Translations under genes and position numbers: made by a program
Assembly: GCA_030710605.1 (NCBI GenBank)
Contig: CP092874.1
Coordinates: forward strand, 43,830,965-43,894,964
DNA from: Cordylochernes scorpioides
Taxonomy: Eukaryota > Arthropoda > Arachnida > Pseudoscorpiones > Chernetidae
DNA: 64,000 nt
Direction of reading: 5' to 3'
Shown here: one piece after another, positions 1 through 11,610 of the stretch
Layout: each line of letters starts with the position of its first letter
Numbering within the stretch: position 1 is the first letter of the stretch
The notes under the pieces: generated by a model
Told to the model about the DNA's origin: nothing
What the model saw: the letters and a program-made list of their open reading frames with translations, nothing else
Database searches by the model: none

Positions 1-150
1 AATCGTTTCAAATGTCAATGTCTCTTTCTCTCTCAAGCGGCGCTGACGCGCGCGCGCTCCCGCTTACCCCGCCGGCGTGGTGTGTTCTTTAACATTCTTT
101 TATTAAGCCTAATAAGAACGGCTCTCAATTCTTTTTCGAATTAAATAAAT

Positions 151-1684
151 ATGATGGAAATTTCCAACCCATATGCGGTATTGTCGGAGAGGCAGGACAA
201 AGACCTACACGATGGGTATGATTCCCATCGAGGTGGCTGATATGCAAGTCGATTTAACGACGATAAAAGATTCGACGAAGAATCGTTCGAATACAGATGT
301 GAGCGACGCAAATTAGTTCGCGAAAAACGGCGGATATGTAAATCCGGCCGCGGAAAGAAGAGAAAAATGGGCGGAGCAAGTTGTGGCCGCGGAAAATGAT
401 AATGACACCGAACCTTTCTAATCTGTACACGGAAAAAAAGGAAACGGCTTAACCCTAAAGGTCAGCGGGCTCAGATTGTGAGGCCGGACGCTAGCTCTCC
501 AAAACCATCTGGACAGCTTCGTAGGACAACGAAGGAGTCCGTGACTTTCGTGGGGAACATCAGGAAACAACAGGCGCTGAACAAAGCCAGATCATCAGCA
601 GCAACGTTCGACCAATGCTGCTATGTCGAATAGTGCGCGGACTTCCATCCCGTGCACTATAAGAAGGCCTTGGAGGAGTTGCTGGGGAAAAGGATCCGTC
701 TACCAGCTGATGAAGATGTCCGGCCATGTTATGGTCGGACTGGCCAGCATTGAGAAGGCGGAGCGCCTGGTGGAGAATGGACTCACCATCAACAACACCT
801 TCCTCAGGGCATTCCCGTACAGAAGGAAGGCGGAGAAGATCATCCTCGGGAATCTGCCGATAGCAGTGAGGGAGGAGGACATCATTGAAGCCCTGCGACC
901 TTACTGCCGGGTTGTCTCCCTGGCCTACGAAGTGGTGTCCTGTAACGGCTACACCTGGACCACCGGCAACAGGGAAACCTTCGTCCTTCTGAATGAAGGA
1001 CGCAAACTCCACCAGCTCCCTGCCAAGCTGGTGATCATCTCCAAAGGGGAGACTACAACCGCCTACATCACCTACGGCGTTAGGGGTAGTAGATATCACC
1101 GCCAGGGACATCGGCGATCCACCTGCCCCCAGGGCACCCGAAGTAGACCGGTGTTGACACCTCCACCCTCCCAGCCCACCCCCTTCAACAAATCCGCCCT
1201 CTCTACACCACCTTCGGAAATGTCTGCACCCTTCAAGCAGATCCCCATAACATCCTCAGGCCCTGCCGCGCCTGCGTTCGTGGCGAACTTCCTTGTCCGT
1301 CCCTACGAGACTCCAGCCCCCGAGCTTCCTGTTCCGGCGCCGAGCACCAGAAAGTTGCCGTCATGACCAGAACCTCCTCGACCAATATTGAGCCATCTGC
1401 GGCTCCTGCAATGGAGAACCAAACCATGACTGATCAGGTAGAGAATATTTTTATAGAGCTAAACGCTGACTCTATTCTGGCCCCTCTCTATGATGAGGTT
1501 GATGATGATGAAAATTGGCCGCGGTTCTGTGCCGCCCTGACAAAGAAACACTCCCCGATGAACTCTCGCCTGGAAACAGGAAAATTCTCTACAATTCCTC
1601 GGCGATGCAATTGAGCACGTTGGGGACAAAAACCCCTCTATAAGCACGGGCCTTTCCGAACTCAGGGCGGCCTTGAACATTTGA
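151..1684 (+). pseudogene. LINE ORF1 (gag-like) relic, frameshifted
   Basis: This is a gag-like RNA-binding ORF1 of a non-LTR retrotransposon. ATG pairs at 151/154 open a short reading frame (ISNPYAVLSE) that is soon broken. The best-preserved part is 623-1366, with KGSVYQLMKMSGHVMVGL and two RNA-binding-like stretches, followed in another frame by 1363-1614 (acidic tail PLYDEVDDDENW). Upstream, around 600-690, the same protein reads on in a different frame, so there is a one-base shift near 685-692. A zinc-knuckle-like segment at 1079-1130 reads GSRYHRQGHRRSTCP; both leading Cys positions are Gly and Tyr, so the knuckle is dead. The GC-rich leader at 1-60 may be the 5' UTR. The similarity to spider LINE ORF1 proteins is from recognition of the family, not a search. 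No endonuclease or RT follows. Confidence 0.6.
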
Positions 1685-1728
1685 CTTTGTCCAGACGTCC
1701 CTTCAGAGAAGGCTCATGTCTGATGTAA

Positions 1729-1749
1729 ATATATATATATATATATATT
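1729..1749. repeat. (AT)n microsatellite
   Basis: An uninterrupted AT dinucleotide run separates the ORF1 relic from the next GC-rich leader-like stretch. It may mark the 3' end or truncation point of the first relic. Confidence 0.9.
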
Positions 1750-1882
1750 TTTTTCCTGTTTTATAACTTTAAATTTTCACTATATAATCTTATATGGACA
1801 TTAAAATAAAGTAGTTTATATCTCAATCTCTCTCGGCCGTGCGGCCACGCGGCGCGCGAGCTCCGTATTTTCTCCGAATGGG

Positions 1883-2300
1883 ATGGATAATATAGAGTTG
1901 AGCAACCCCTTTGGGGCATTGGCAAAAACTCATCCAAAACATTCAAGTCTCCGCCCAAATATCGGCAAAAGTTTCAGAATTGGCTGAAAGCTATTCTGAT
2001 TTAAACAATCGTTAAGATGTAAATTTTGAGCCGGCGGCGGACGGCAAACATGCTAATTCTGACCGCAACTGGGCTGACTGCCCGGAACAGGACGACCAGC
2101 TTTCCGAGAGCGAAGATGTAATCTTCACCACAGTTGGAGGATGAAAGAAGAGGCCACATGACCCTGACCACGCCAATTCAGGGACGAAAAGGGGCTGCGT
2201 CCAGGCACCGAGAATCCCTCCAAACATCTGCAGGTCACGAGCTACACTAACATCCAGTAAGGAAATATCTTTATTTACGGGGCTGCTAACCAAAATGAAT
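1883..2300 (+). pseudogene. Second LINE ORF1 5' fragment (possible)
   Basis: After a second GC-rich leader-like stretch (about 1825-1875) an ATG at 1883 opens MDNIELSNPFGALAKTHPKH, which parallels the start of the first relic (SNPF/Y-A-L). Further on, in broken frames, a basic segment KKRPHDPDHANSGTKR and then SSKEISLFTG can be read. This looks like the start of a related ORF1 copy, cut off near 2300. The evidence is the parallel layout and a few residues, so the call is tentative. It could also be unrelated low-complexity sequence. Confidence 0.35.
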
Positions 2301-3116
2301 GATCTTTGAGCCCCGATGGACGCATAAAGCGGAATATTTATAAAGCACAGTTGGAGGGGGCTGGGGATGGGTGGCCAGGGGATCATCGCCAGGTGAGGCC
2401 AGGAGAGCCGGGATGTAGAGGAGGATCAGGGGGGGGGGGGCAGGGTGGTGATCCGCGGAGATGAGGGGGAGGCAGAGATGGACCCAATAGTGTTGAGCAC
2501 AGGGGTGACCGTGGAAAGCAGGCATACCGCAACGCTTAAAGTGTATGATTTTTAAGCCCAAAATAATGTAACAAGCAGACAAGCCGCAATGCACTATATC
2601 AAAGTACCAAGGTGCTTCCTGCAACCAAGGTTGTTCAAAAAGGTTAGATTCCCCAGGCCAGGGAAAATAAAAGAAAAACAGCTGTTGTGTTCAAATAAGA
2701 ATATTAGATAAAGCGGGAATGATTCAGCAACTGATGGGAAAAGATAGTTTTTCTTTTTGTCAAAATAAATATATTAAAAGTTTTAGATAATAATATTGCT
2801 ATTCGCGCGCGCGCGCGAAATATATACAATTTTTGAAATTGAGATATTTTACAAGGATTACAAGTGAGGGCGCCAGTACTTAGACAACGAACCAGAAAAG
2901 TACACCATAGATTGCATAGCGCGTTCAAATGGGTCGCTGCGTAGGTCGATTTCTCGAGCAGCCCGCACCGTCGAATCGCCAAACCATTTTCCTTCTGTCC
3001 TTGGGTTACAGAGACAGCGTCAGGGGCGATCACATACGCAGGTCAGGTCGCGAAACCGATCTTAAACAGCGGCACATGCCAGAGTTGCGTCTACGAGCGG
3101 CCGCTAATGACCTGTG
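2301..3116. other. No gene; simple repeats and probable LINE-A 3' UTR
   Basis: No supported coding sequence. It contains a poly-G tract near 2429-2442 and a (CG)n run near 2803-2818. The part next to 3116 lies directly downstream of the LINE-A stop codon (minus strand) and is probably its 3' UTR. Confidence 0.5.
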
Positions 3117-6100
3117 CTAACCATGAGGTGAGGAGTCCGAGTCACTCAGGTGATTGGAATCCTCCGCGAGGACGCGTGGCAGAAGTCTATCAGAGGCCTT
3201 TAGGAACTCCAGGCAGGCTCGCAAAGTGCTCCTGATGAAAATAAAGTCTTTGAGTGATTGCGGAGTGTACCCTAATTCTTCTGCACGGGTGGAAAGAAGG
3301 GGGAATTTAAGGGCATCAAGGCTGCTGCACTCAAGAACGATGTGTGACAGAGTTTCTTCCCTGTCAGCGTCGCAGTAAGGGCAGGAATGATCGTCAATGA
3401 CGCCTATCCTATGGGCGAAACTGTCCGTCCACGTGTGTCCCGATAGCAGGCCAACCACAATGTGCTCGCTAGAGACGATGTATGCATACCTTTTGTCTAA
3501 AAGACTCGTTGGAGTAAGGCCAAAGCGGGTGTGGATAGAAGGAGCTAGAGAGAGGAATCTGTTTTCCCATGCTTTACGCGCCCGGCCGTAGATTGCCGAT
3601 TTTACAAACGACAAAGGAGCGAGTTTGTAACAGCTTGGGTCAGCCGACTCAGCACCCCGCTTTGCGAGTGTGTCCGCAATGTAATTACCCACGTTCCCAC
3701 TGTGGCCCTTGATCCATTGTATGGTGAATCTGTTCTCATTGCGATTCAATCGCGAAATCAGTAGCAGAGCTCTGTCGATAAGGTACTTACCAGTCTTAGA
3801 GTTCAGAACTGACTTCACGACTGAGAGGTTGTCCAGGAAGAATCCTAAGGTTAGATGATTTGGTAAAGTGGTTGCGTTTTCAAGTGCCTTAACCAATCCA
3901 AGGGCTTCCGCCTGAAAGACAGAACAATGAGGGTCAGGACATGAGATTCACGTATTTCAGGTGCACAATCGAGACAAGAGAACCTGTACACGCTCGCGCC
4001 AACTCCATCTCTGGTTTTGGAACCATCTGTATAGTATGCCACGTGGAAGAGCAAGAATATTACAGGGAGCGGAGTTATAGGGGGGGGGGGTAAGGGAGAG
4101 GATGTGGAAAGGGAGGAGGCTCGAGTGGAATTTCAGCGTCAACCAATCCATACTTTTTAAGGTATAGCTCAGTTTTAGCCGAGATTTCCAAATCGAGAGG
4201 AAGAACTCTAGATAAGAGAAGCGTTGCTGGTTGATCTGAAAGCTCTACAAGCTCTCACTAGGAAAGGCCTTTGAGCACTCAGTAGAACATTTAAGGAGCG
4301 TTGAGAAAGATTAGGAAACCATAGCGCCAAGGCATAGGCGATGGCTGGAACAACCACTTGCAGATAAAGAGTTCTCAAGGCGCGGTAACCAAAACCAAAG
4401 TTGAGATTAGCGGCTGTGGTCAAACGCGGCAACATGCCGCGGACCTTGGCGCAGACTTCAACTACGTGCTGGTGTAAAGATAGACGTTGATCAAATCTCA
4501 CTCCCAGCACCTTAATTGAGTCGCGCCATTGGATTGTCCGTCCGTGGATAACCAGATCCCGAGGCGGTACAGGCAGTCTCCCGTGTGGTCTGAGGAGAAC
4601 CATAGCCTGGAACTTCCCCACGCTGAGTTCCAGCTCATGAAAACTGCACCACCCAGTGATCATGTCTATGGTGTGTTGGGCCGCGGAAAGTTGAATAGGT
4701 CGACATCCTGAGACCACCACGACCAGATCATCCGCGTAGGCTTGCGGGAAAACAATATTCCTGTAATCCAGCGTTAGGAGTTCGTCAAAGACAATATTCC
4801 AAAGGAAAGGGCCGAGAACTGAACCCTAGGGACATTCTTTGGAAACTCGTCTCGACCCCAGTACAACCATTCATAGACAGTCTCACAACACGGTTACATA
4901 GAAACGAGTTTATCAGATGATAAATATTTCTGGGACAAACGTTTTGTGCAATGCTCTCAAGATACTGGAATGGAGCACGTTGTCAAAAGCGCCTTTAACA
5001 TCAAAAGAAAGAAGAAGACAAGATTTCCTATTTTTAATCGTCCGGGTTATATTAGATTTTATATTTAAGAGTGCGGCTGTAGTAAATCTACAAGGCTTAA
5101 ATCCGAACTGGTTTGGAGGCGCTTTACACATCCTATCGGCCATCCACGACAGCCTAGCAAGAACTAAACACTCAAGCATCTTGCACAAATCAGGCAGTAT
5201 CGTGATTGGACGGTGTGATGCGAGAAAGTCCTCCCCACTTCTCTTGGGAATGAGAACGACGTCCCCCAGCTTCTATGTAGATGGAAAGTGGCCAGTAGTT
5301 AAACACCTGTTGAAAATATTTATAAAAAAAAAACGTCCGAAAATGTTTAACTAGTTTTACGATAAAAATAGGTGGCATGCCATCACTACCAGGAGAAAAA
5401 GATAATTGCGCCTTATCCGCTGTCAACAACAACTCGTTATCTGTAAACAAAGGGTCGTTATCAGATAACGATGTGTTGACTTTGCTTAAATATTTGTGTT
5501 CTAACATGGTATCGGGCGGGACATGGCCGAAATAGTATTCTAATAAGTTATTTAATGAGTCCCGCGGACCTTCAGTGAAGCCGCTACCAACTGGGAGAGC
5601 TGAGAGGAGTTTGCGCATAAAATTTCCCTTGATGAAACTGTAGATACCACTCCAAGTGCTGATTTCGCAACGCGAGCAGGCTGCCCTCCATGCTTCTTTC
5701 TTAGCCAGTCTCCTCGCACGGCGATTTCCTGCCTTCAGTCTCTTGTAAAAGACCTCCAGCACACCCTTAACGACACCGCGTGCCTTTATAAAGGCCCGCT
5801 TTGCCTTTTGAGTGACCCTTTTGAGCGAATTCAAATCAGATTTCCACCAAGAGAAGGAGGGGAGGTATTTATCACTTCTGGGACGGGATGGAATGGTGTT
5901 TAGACATGTGTGAAAAATCTCTTCGCCGAGTGAATTAATTACATCGTCGAGGGAGGATGAGTCACGCACGTTTTCTAAAAAAATATAAATATTTTCTTTT
6001 TTTTTTTTTGGCTGAAATGTTCAAAACTCGATCTCATAAGCGCGACCAAAGCTGAAGTATATATCGCTAAATTTATTCAATTTAAATCTGGGGTTGTCCT

Positions 6101-6791
6101 GTAAGGGGCAGCGAAATTTAAGTTAAAGACGAGGCGTTTGTGGTCAGACAACTCCTGGTACTCAGGATGCCAATCGGTAACGCTATTTACAAGGCCAGCA
6201 CTACAGCAAGTGACGTCGATGGAAGAAAAGCAGTTGCCCTCCTCCCACGTCACCGCGCCGTGCGTGGTGAGCACATGCAAATAGTTGGCATCTATAAAGT
6301 TTTCAACTAAATCTCTCTTATTTGAGTGATGCCTGAGGAGCAGAGGCTTATCCGACCACCCAAAAGGTTCAACATTTAGATCGCCGCAAAAAATTACCTC
6401 GTCATAGTTCAGAGAATTAAGGCTAAAATTTATCTTATCTAGAAGAGGGGAGGGGTCACATGATGGCGGAAGGTAAACATTACAAAGAAGAATACATTCA
6501 CCACCTAATTCATATATGACAAAACGACACTAACACTAGAAAAATGAGACAAATGGACAAATTTGAGGCTAGGATTTACTATAATGACCATAGCTCCCAA
6601 CCTATAGTTTGTAATAGGGCCATAGCAAGCTCTGTTAGATGGGATTGGCAGCGATAGGATTTGCCCCTCGCGGCTGGGAGCTCTTGTAAAAGTAGTAAAT
6701 CTATGTTCTCCTCACGACAACCATTCAACACTGAATACAAACAAGGCTGAGAGCATCTTATATTGATTTGTAGGCACTTGAAAACATTCAT
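3117..6791 (-). pseudogene. pol: LINE-A ORF2: endonuclease-RT-RNase H polyprotein
   Basis: This protein would nick target DNA and prime cDNA synthesis. It starts at 6791 (MNVFKCLQINIR), with the endonuclease motifs LLLLQELP, CGDLN (about 6390) and LSDHKRLVF (about 6140). RT follows: SPGSDGMPP near 5390, the motif A aspartate in LLSFDVKGAFDNV near 4990, and an intact AYADDLVVVV near 4730. RNase H lies at 4050-3600 with YYTDGSKTRDG, a QAEALGL segment, FFLDNLS and an IADTLAKRG end. The tail has CPYCDADREETLSHIVLEC, the C-terminal zinc-like motif. Reading-frame breaks occur near 6280-6579, 5188, 4913, 4208 and 3896. The RT and RNase H catalytic acids are still legible, so decay is mainly by indels. 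Confidence 0.85.
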
Positions 6792-7090
6792 TTGACCATC
6801 AACTTATTGAACTCATCCTGGGTATCTCGCATGTGCTTGCACATCATGGAGTTGGCATTGTGCTTGTCACCGCACCTGTGACACTTAAGCACGCTTTTAT
6901 TGTCACAGGCAGTGGTAAATTGTGCACCTGCACAATTGGCGCATTTGGGCGCTTTGGTGCACTTTTTACCATCAGTGTGCTTCCTGTGAGAGAGGCTACC
7001 GCAGATACCACATGGGAAGACGCGTTTCGCCTGAGGGACAGGAAGTCAACAGTGACGCGACCACGTGCAAGAAGAGCTTCCTCGATACCC
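6788..7090 (-). pseudogene. LINE-A ORF1 C-terminus with zinc knuckles
   Basis: Reading the minus strand, one frame gives VTKGIEEALLARGRVTVDFLSL. After a one-base shift it gives a cysteine-rich tail containing CGICGSLSHRKHTDGKKC, CANCAGAQFTTAC and CHRCGDKHNANSMMC. This is the C2HC knuckle array typical of gag-like ORF1 proteins, which bind the element's RNA. The stop TGA at 6790-6788 overlaps the ORF2 start as ATGA, an arrangement known for termination-reinitiation in this LINE group. The N-terminal half is missing at the junction with the Penelope-like element. Confidence 0.75.
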
Positions 7091-7176
7091 TTAGTAACAT
7101 ATGATAAAATCTTTTTGTAAGTTTTCAAACGTGTCTTTTAAGGAATAAATTTCCGATTCATTAGGTTTTGTGTATT

Positions 7177-7392
7177 TTAGTGTGTTGTTATAATAGTTTT
7201 TTTTATTTCTTTACTTAATTTACATTTCCATTCTAGGAAAGTAAATTCAGGAATTCTGTGTTTTATACTAGTTTTATTAATGAATATATCGATGTCTTTT
7301 AATATAGATTTAATTGTATTATTGAAATTGTGTTTGATCTGCGGTATATATTTATATCCTCTATTTAAAATGTTTTGGAGTTTTGGTTCCAA
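7177..7392 (-). pseudogene. Inverted 5' fragment of the Penelope-like protein
   Basis: A short minus-strand frame (PQIKHNFNNTIKSILKDID, FLEWKCKLSKEIKK) lies between the two 72-bp inverted arms. Because the arm sequence continues this frame in reverse, it probably encodes the region just N-terminal to the RT of the plus-strand copy. By itself it shows no recognisable domain. Confidence 0.45.
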
Positions 7393-7444
7393 AAAAGAAT
7401 AATCGCTAGTTAAAACCTAATGAATCGGAAATTAATTCCTAAAA

Positions 7445-8563
7445 AGACACTTTTGAAAACTTACAAAAAGATTTTATCATATGTCTAATAGATAAATGTT
7501 CAAATAATTTATCTATTATATGTAAAAACTTATATCATGACCTTCTAAAAATTGAAATTAATAACAATAGTAAATACACTTTCATAAGAACAACTGAAAC
7601 TAAAATAAAAAAAGATATTAAAAATGTAGAAAACTCACTAAAATTTTTAATTGCAACAAAAACACAAACACATACCGAAATGTTATATTATTCCTAAATT
7701 ACATAAAACACCAATCTCATTTAGAACAATCACATCAGGAATAAACTCAGTCATAAAAAACATAGATTTAAGACTAGCTTCAACACTTCAATTCATAATA
7801 AATAAAATAACTAACAAACATGATTATAAATTCATAGATTCTAATAAAAGATCAATACAGTTCATACATTTGATTTTGAAGATCTTTACTCTAACATACG
7901 TTTAGAAGACCTTAATAATAAAATACACAGCTTAATAAACGAATTCATTAATAATAAAACATACCTAATTCAAATTATTCACAACAAATACAAAACATTC
8001 AAATTAGATAACAACACAGCAAAAACATTACTTGAAAAACCTTCTTAAACTTCAATTATATTAATTTTAAAAACAAAATATATATTCAATCTAAAGGTGT
8101 TCCAATGGGAACTTCATCCAGTCCTCTACTAGCCAACTTATTACTTTTTTGGTATGAAAGAGAATTCTTTCTACAGAATGATGTAAATTGGCATATATTC
8201 CGCTATGTAGATGACATTATTATCTTGAATAACCTACAATTCAATAATGTAATTTACAAAATATACCCTAAATATTTGAAACTTAAAAATAATAAAAAGA
8301 TAACTAATAACAAAAAAGTTAACTTTTTAGACTTAAATATAAACCTTGCAAACAAATCAGTTGGAACATATGACAAAAGAAATTGTTATAATTTTAAAAT
8401 TATTAAATTCTGTAATGTCAATTCCAACATATCATCAAATTGCTGCAAAGGCATATATTTTGGTCAATTTTTAAGATTTTATAGAATCAACAACATTAAA
8501 ACAAACTTTATTGAAGACATTAAAAATCTTAATAAAGAGTATTTAAACAAAAAATGGTTTTAA
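7445..8563 (+). pseudogene. Penelope-type reverse transcriptase, broken
   Basis: Broken plus-strand frames carry an RT in order: a DKCSNNLSIICKNLYHDLL segment (about 7490-7545), then KCYIIPKLHKTPISFRTITSG (7675-7740), GTSSSPLLANLLLFWYE (8107-8158) and RYVDDIIILNN (8200-8232), which is the intact catalytic box. VNFLDLNI follows near 8320 and YDKRNCYNFKI near 8370. The FLDL segment and the PKLHKTP motif point to the Penelope-like or a closely related RT class rather than to LINE or LTR elements. Stops and shifts near 7905-8105 separate the fingers from the palm. No GIY-YIG endonuclease was found downstream before the BEL element. A related unclassified RT family remains possible. Confidence 0.6.
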
Positions 8564-8778
8564 ATACAAAACAGTAAAGTTTTACAATAGGCTGTCAATA
8601 CACAAATACCTAAGCAATAATAAATATATAATTATAAATTTGAAACTTCAAACTTCTCCAATTAATCTAACCAACACCTTATATTCTACTCTTATACTAA
8701 AACAAATGATAGAATAACTGAATATATTTCCTATGACTTTAAATAAATTAATTATATGATAATGATTATAAAGCATTA

Positions 8779-8783
8779 AATTC
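8779..8783. repeat. BEL/Pao target-site duplication, left
   Basis: AATTC immediately outside the left LTR, matched by AATTC at 12855-12859. Confidence 0.85.
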
Positions 8784-9137
8784 TGTCGCGTTCAGCGGCG
8801 TAGCGCCCAGGCTCTATTTTGCCCAGACGCCCGAAGTCTCTTATTCTGGTCCCGGGGAGGAAAAAAACCGTGGAATCTCAAAGGTAGAGAAGAGCGATTC
8901 CCAAGAAGTCAAATCCGCGGAAGTGTCTAAGGCAGGTATCAACCAAGGCGTAGACCTCTCGAGAGCGGGCCGAGAAACCACACGAGTCTAACCAGTCAAC
9001 AACAGTTTATTTTTTGTCACGAATATATATACATATAAATATTTACATATGACAAATATGTTTCTTATAATGGATTAAATTTACATATATTTAGAAAAAT
9101 ATAAATCTATAAGAAAATTAACATTCTATTCCCAACA
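8784..9137 (-). repeat. BEL/Pao 3' LTR
   Basis: A 354-bp LTR. On the element strand it starts TGTTGGGAATAG and ends GCGACA. It is nearly identical to 12502-12854. Confidence 0.92.
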
Positions 9138-9150
9138 TACTCCCACCTTG
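9138..9150 (-). promoter_or_regulatory. Polypurine tract of the BEL/Pao element
   Basis: On the element strand AAGGTGGGAGTA lies directly before the 3' LTR, as expected for the plus-strand primer. Confidence 0.65.
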
Positions 9151-9211
9151 AGTTTTTTCTACAGAAACTCAACCAATAGTTGGGAAACGACTGTTTTTTC
9201 ATTCCAGTTCT

Positions 9212-10372
9212 TTAGGATTGGACTATCTTCGTAGGGTCTTTACTGGCTTCTCCTCGGGAGCCTCCCCGGCGTGGTTCCGACTGTATACTCCTCAAGGTAC
9301 TCCCCAGATCGGCGGGTATCTCTAAATTGTAGAGCCGTTGAACCGGCCTAATCTGGACGCCCTTGCTGGTTCTCAACTTGGCGACCCTCACAGGTCCATC
9401 TCGGCCAGGGTAGACCTCCACAACTCTCGCCAAAGGCCAATTGACTCGCTTAGCATTATCTTGTCCAATCAACACCAGATCTCCCACCTTGATAGGTCTT
9501 GTCTTCGAGCGTCTTCTAGTCTCCTGCCTTAAGAATCCAAAATACTCCGTCCGGAATCTCTTCCGCAGATCTTCTCTTAACCTTTGTCTAAATCGGTATC
9601 TCTTCTGAAGACTAGCCCTTTCAATAGAGTCCAAATCTGGAACTCCTATTTCTTTGAGGTCGTGCAAGAACAAGGCAGGGGTTAATGGACGTGAGTTCAT
9701 CAAAGACTCTGTGTCACAGATAATGGTGTAAAGTTCCTCAAATTCCAAACGAGCTTGACCAAGAATCTTACTAAGGAGTTGTTTCAGCAAACCAATCAAT
9801 CTTTCCAGATCTTGTCTCCTACTTATTTTAGTTTTGACCCTCAACAATCCCAAAGAATCGCAGCATAACTTGAAATCCTTCAACCTCTTGTCCTCTGGTC
9901 CAGTGAAGGATTCCCGTTGGATAACTCTCACCAGCATCAGTTCCGCCCTTTTAATTTCATTCACAGTAAGATCACCTTTCACTCGCTGACCTATTGTTCC
10001 TCTCGCATTTGTTAAAAACCGGTTCATCCAGGCAGTTACTCTCAATATCTTGTAGTAGTTTGAAAAGCGATAGTAGTACTGATCTTTTTCCCTTTCAATA
10101 CATGTTGATGTTAAAACAATCTTTCTCTTTTCCGAGTTCACAATATCTGGGTCAGGGTATATTTCCCTATGGGGCCAATCTCTTCTTGGTCTTCTCAACC
10201 AACTCGGGCCCTCCCACCACTTCGATCTCTCCAGAGAATCGGCTAAGCACCCCCGTGATGGTAAATCCTCTGGATTCAAACATCCTGGTACACGATACCA
10301 ATCCTCTGTCTCACTGAGAGATCGAATCTCCATAACTCGATTCATTACAAAAGTCGCCCAGTTATCTTCCAT
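9212..10372 (-). pseudogene. pol: BEL/Pao pol 3' part: RNase H end and integrase tail
   Basis: This frame begins in the end of RNase H (VMEIRSLSETEDWYRVPG then NPEDLPSRGC), continues through a linker, and jumps after CCDSLGLLRVK directly to ERLIGLLKQLLSKILGQ and SLMNSRPLTPALF. It ends in a DUF5641-type tail (VGDLVLIGQDNAKRVNWPLA, then GVQIRPVQRLYNLE). The zinc-binding region and the first two catalytic acids of integrase are deleted between the linker and the ERLIG segment. DUF5641 is diagnostic for BEL/Pao. A smaller frame at 10602-10823 may be a shifted remnant of the region between RT and RNase H. Confidence 0.85.
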
Positions 10373-11427
10373 TGCAATTTCTGGAACCTCTTGAGAACAT
10401 TGAGCTTTACATCCTGAAGAATCAGGATCTTATGCCGAGGCATCGTCTTTAGGCTTAGAGGTATCGTCTGAAGGCCCAGAGGTATCGTCTGCAGGCCTAC
10501 AGCAGTCATAGGACTCTGAACTCTTCCTTAGAGATCTCAAACCACTCAATATAATAGTCCTATGATCTACAGGATTCGCAATCCTTTCCGGTCTAGCACT
10601 TTCACCAGACTTTCTGGAGACTTGTCTCCCAAATTAAGACCTTTTCGCTGGAGTAGGCACTTGCCCCTTTGGAGAACTGGCCGGAGTATATAACATTGGA
10701 GTTACTGCAGCTCCAGAAACAGTTTCCTTCGATACAAGTTACATTCCATTGCTTGGAAGATATTTGCCAATTGAACCTTTTTCTATTGGCTCTCTCCTCA
10801 CATAGGTGATCTGGACAGTGCAACCCTGCTTAGAAAGCGTTTCACCTTCTCCAACCATGCATCATCATTCAACCATTTACTTTTCTTCCGGATTTAGAGG
10901 CACGGGCACTCAACCAAAATCGTCTACAACGATTTCCCGCTCAAAACCATCAGTTGTCCATCTTTTTTTTTCCAAAGAAATTTGAGGTAGTCCCAATCAT
11001 TATCTCTGATGGCGATCATCTGGAAATATCTTTTCAGGTCGGCCACAACTCCGAACTTATTCTTCCGAAGCTTTATCCTTATCTCAGGGATTCTTCTCAG
11101 CAGACTGTGTATCCTCTTCATATATCGCTTAAACGAGAATCCGTTTCGTCCTCGATAGGAAGCGCCGTCTTTCGCTGGCCGTACAGGCGCAGCCCTGGAG
11201 TCACACCCACATACAGGGCGATCAGGCAAATAGTATCCCTTTACTTTAAATTCCGCATCTCCTATCTGTCCTGCTTCCATCAATTTACTCGATGCTGGAA
11301 TTCTGACAACTCTTTCCTCAATATCATCAATGGACTCAGCCTCACCATCTGCAATCTCCACTTGATCCGCGCCTTCAGCTACCGCTTTAGAGTTGCTCAC
11401 CGATTCACAAGCCTCAATTGCAGTTCC

Positions 11428-11610
11428 AGAATCCTCTACTTCATTATCCTTGGTTTCAGCTTCAGAATCCTTTACTCCGTCGCCCTTAGACTCATCTTCA
11501 GAGTCTTGTACTCCATCGCCCTTAGGCTCATTTTCAGAGTCTTGTACTCCGTCTTCCTTAGGCTCATTTTCAGAGTCTTGTACTCCGTCTTCCTTAGGCT
11601 CATTACCTTG
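11428..11610 (-). repeat. 36-bp tandem repeats inside BEL gag
   Basis: About five copies of a 36-bp unit encode the 12-residue motif EPKEDGVQDSEN with drift in the outer copies. The reading frame is preserved in every unit. Confidence 0.8.

Larger units (their letters stand above)
3117..7097 (-). mobile_element. LINE-A, I/R1-type non-LTR retrotransposon, degenerate
   Basis: A nearly complete minus-strand LINE. It has the ORF1 zinc-knuckle end, then an endonuclease, RT, RNase H and a C-terminal CCHC-like segment in order from 7090 down to 3117. Its 5' side is cut where the Penelope-like inverted copy begins (about 7098). Several frameshifts split the protein-coding sequence. No target-site duplication could be identified because the 5' end is missing. 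Confidence 0.85.
7098..8780 (+). mobile_element. Penelope-like element, partial, with inverted 5' copy
   Basis: An AT-rich RT element. Two 72-bp inverted arms, 7098-7169 and 7412-7483, are nearly identical and flank a 242-bp centre that carries a minus-strand reading frame (7177-7392). The minus copy and the plus copy therefore meet head-to-head, and the minus copy extends further upstream into the protein. Partial inverted copies joined to a main copy are a known Penelope-family habit. The 3' part runs into the BEL/Pao insertion at 8779. Confidence 0.6.

Noticed and set aside
560-1111. A 183-codon minus-strand frame opposite the LINE ORF1 relic
   Set aside because: No recognisable domain; it mirrors the conserved plus-strand ORF1 and is best explained as a shadow.
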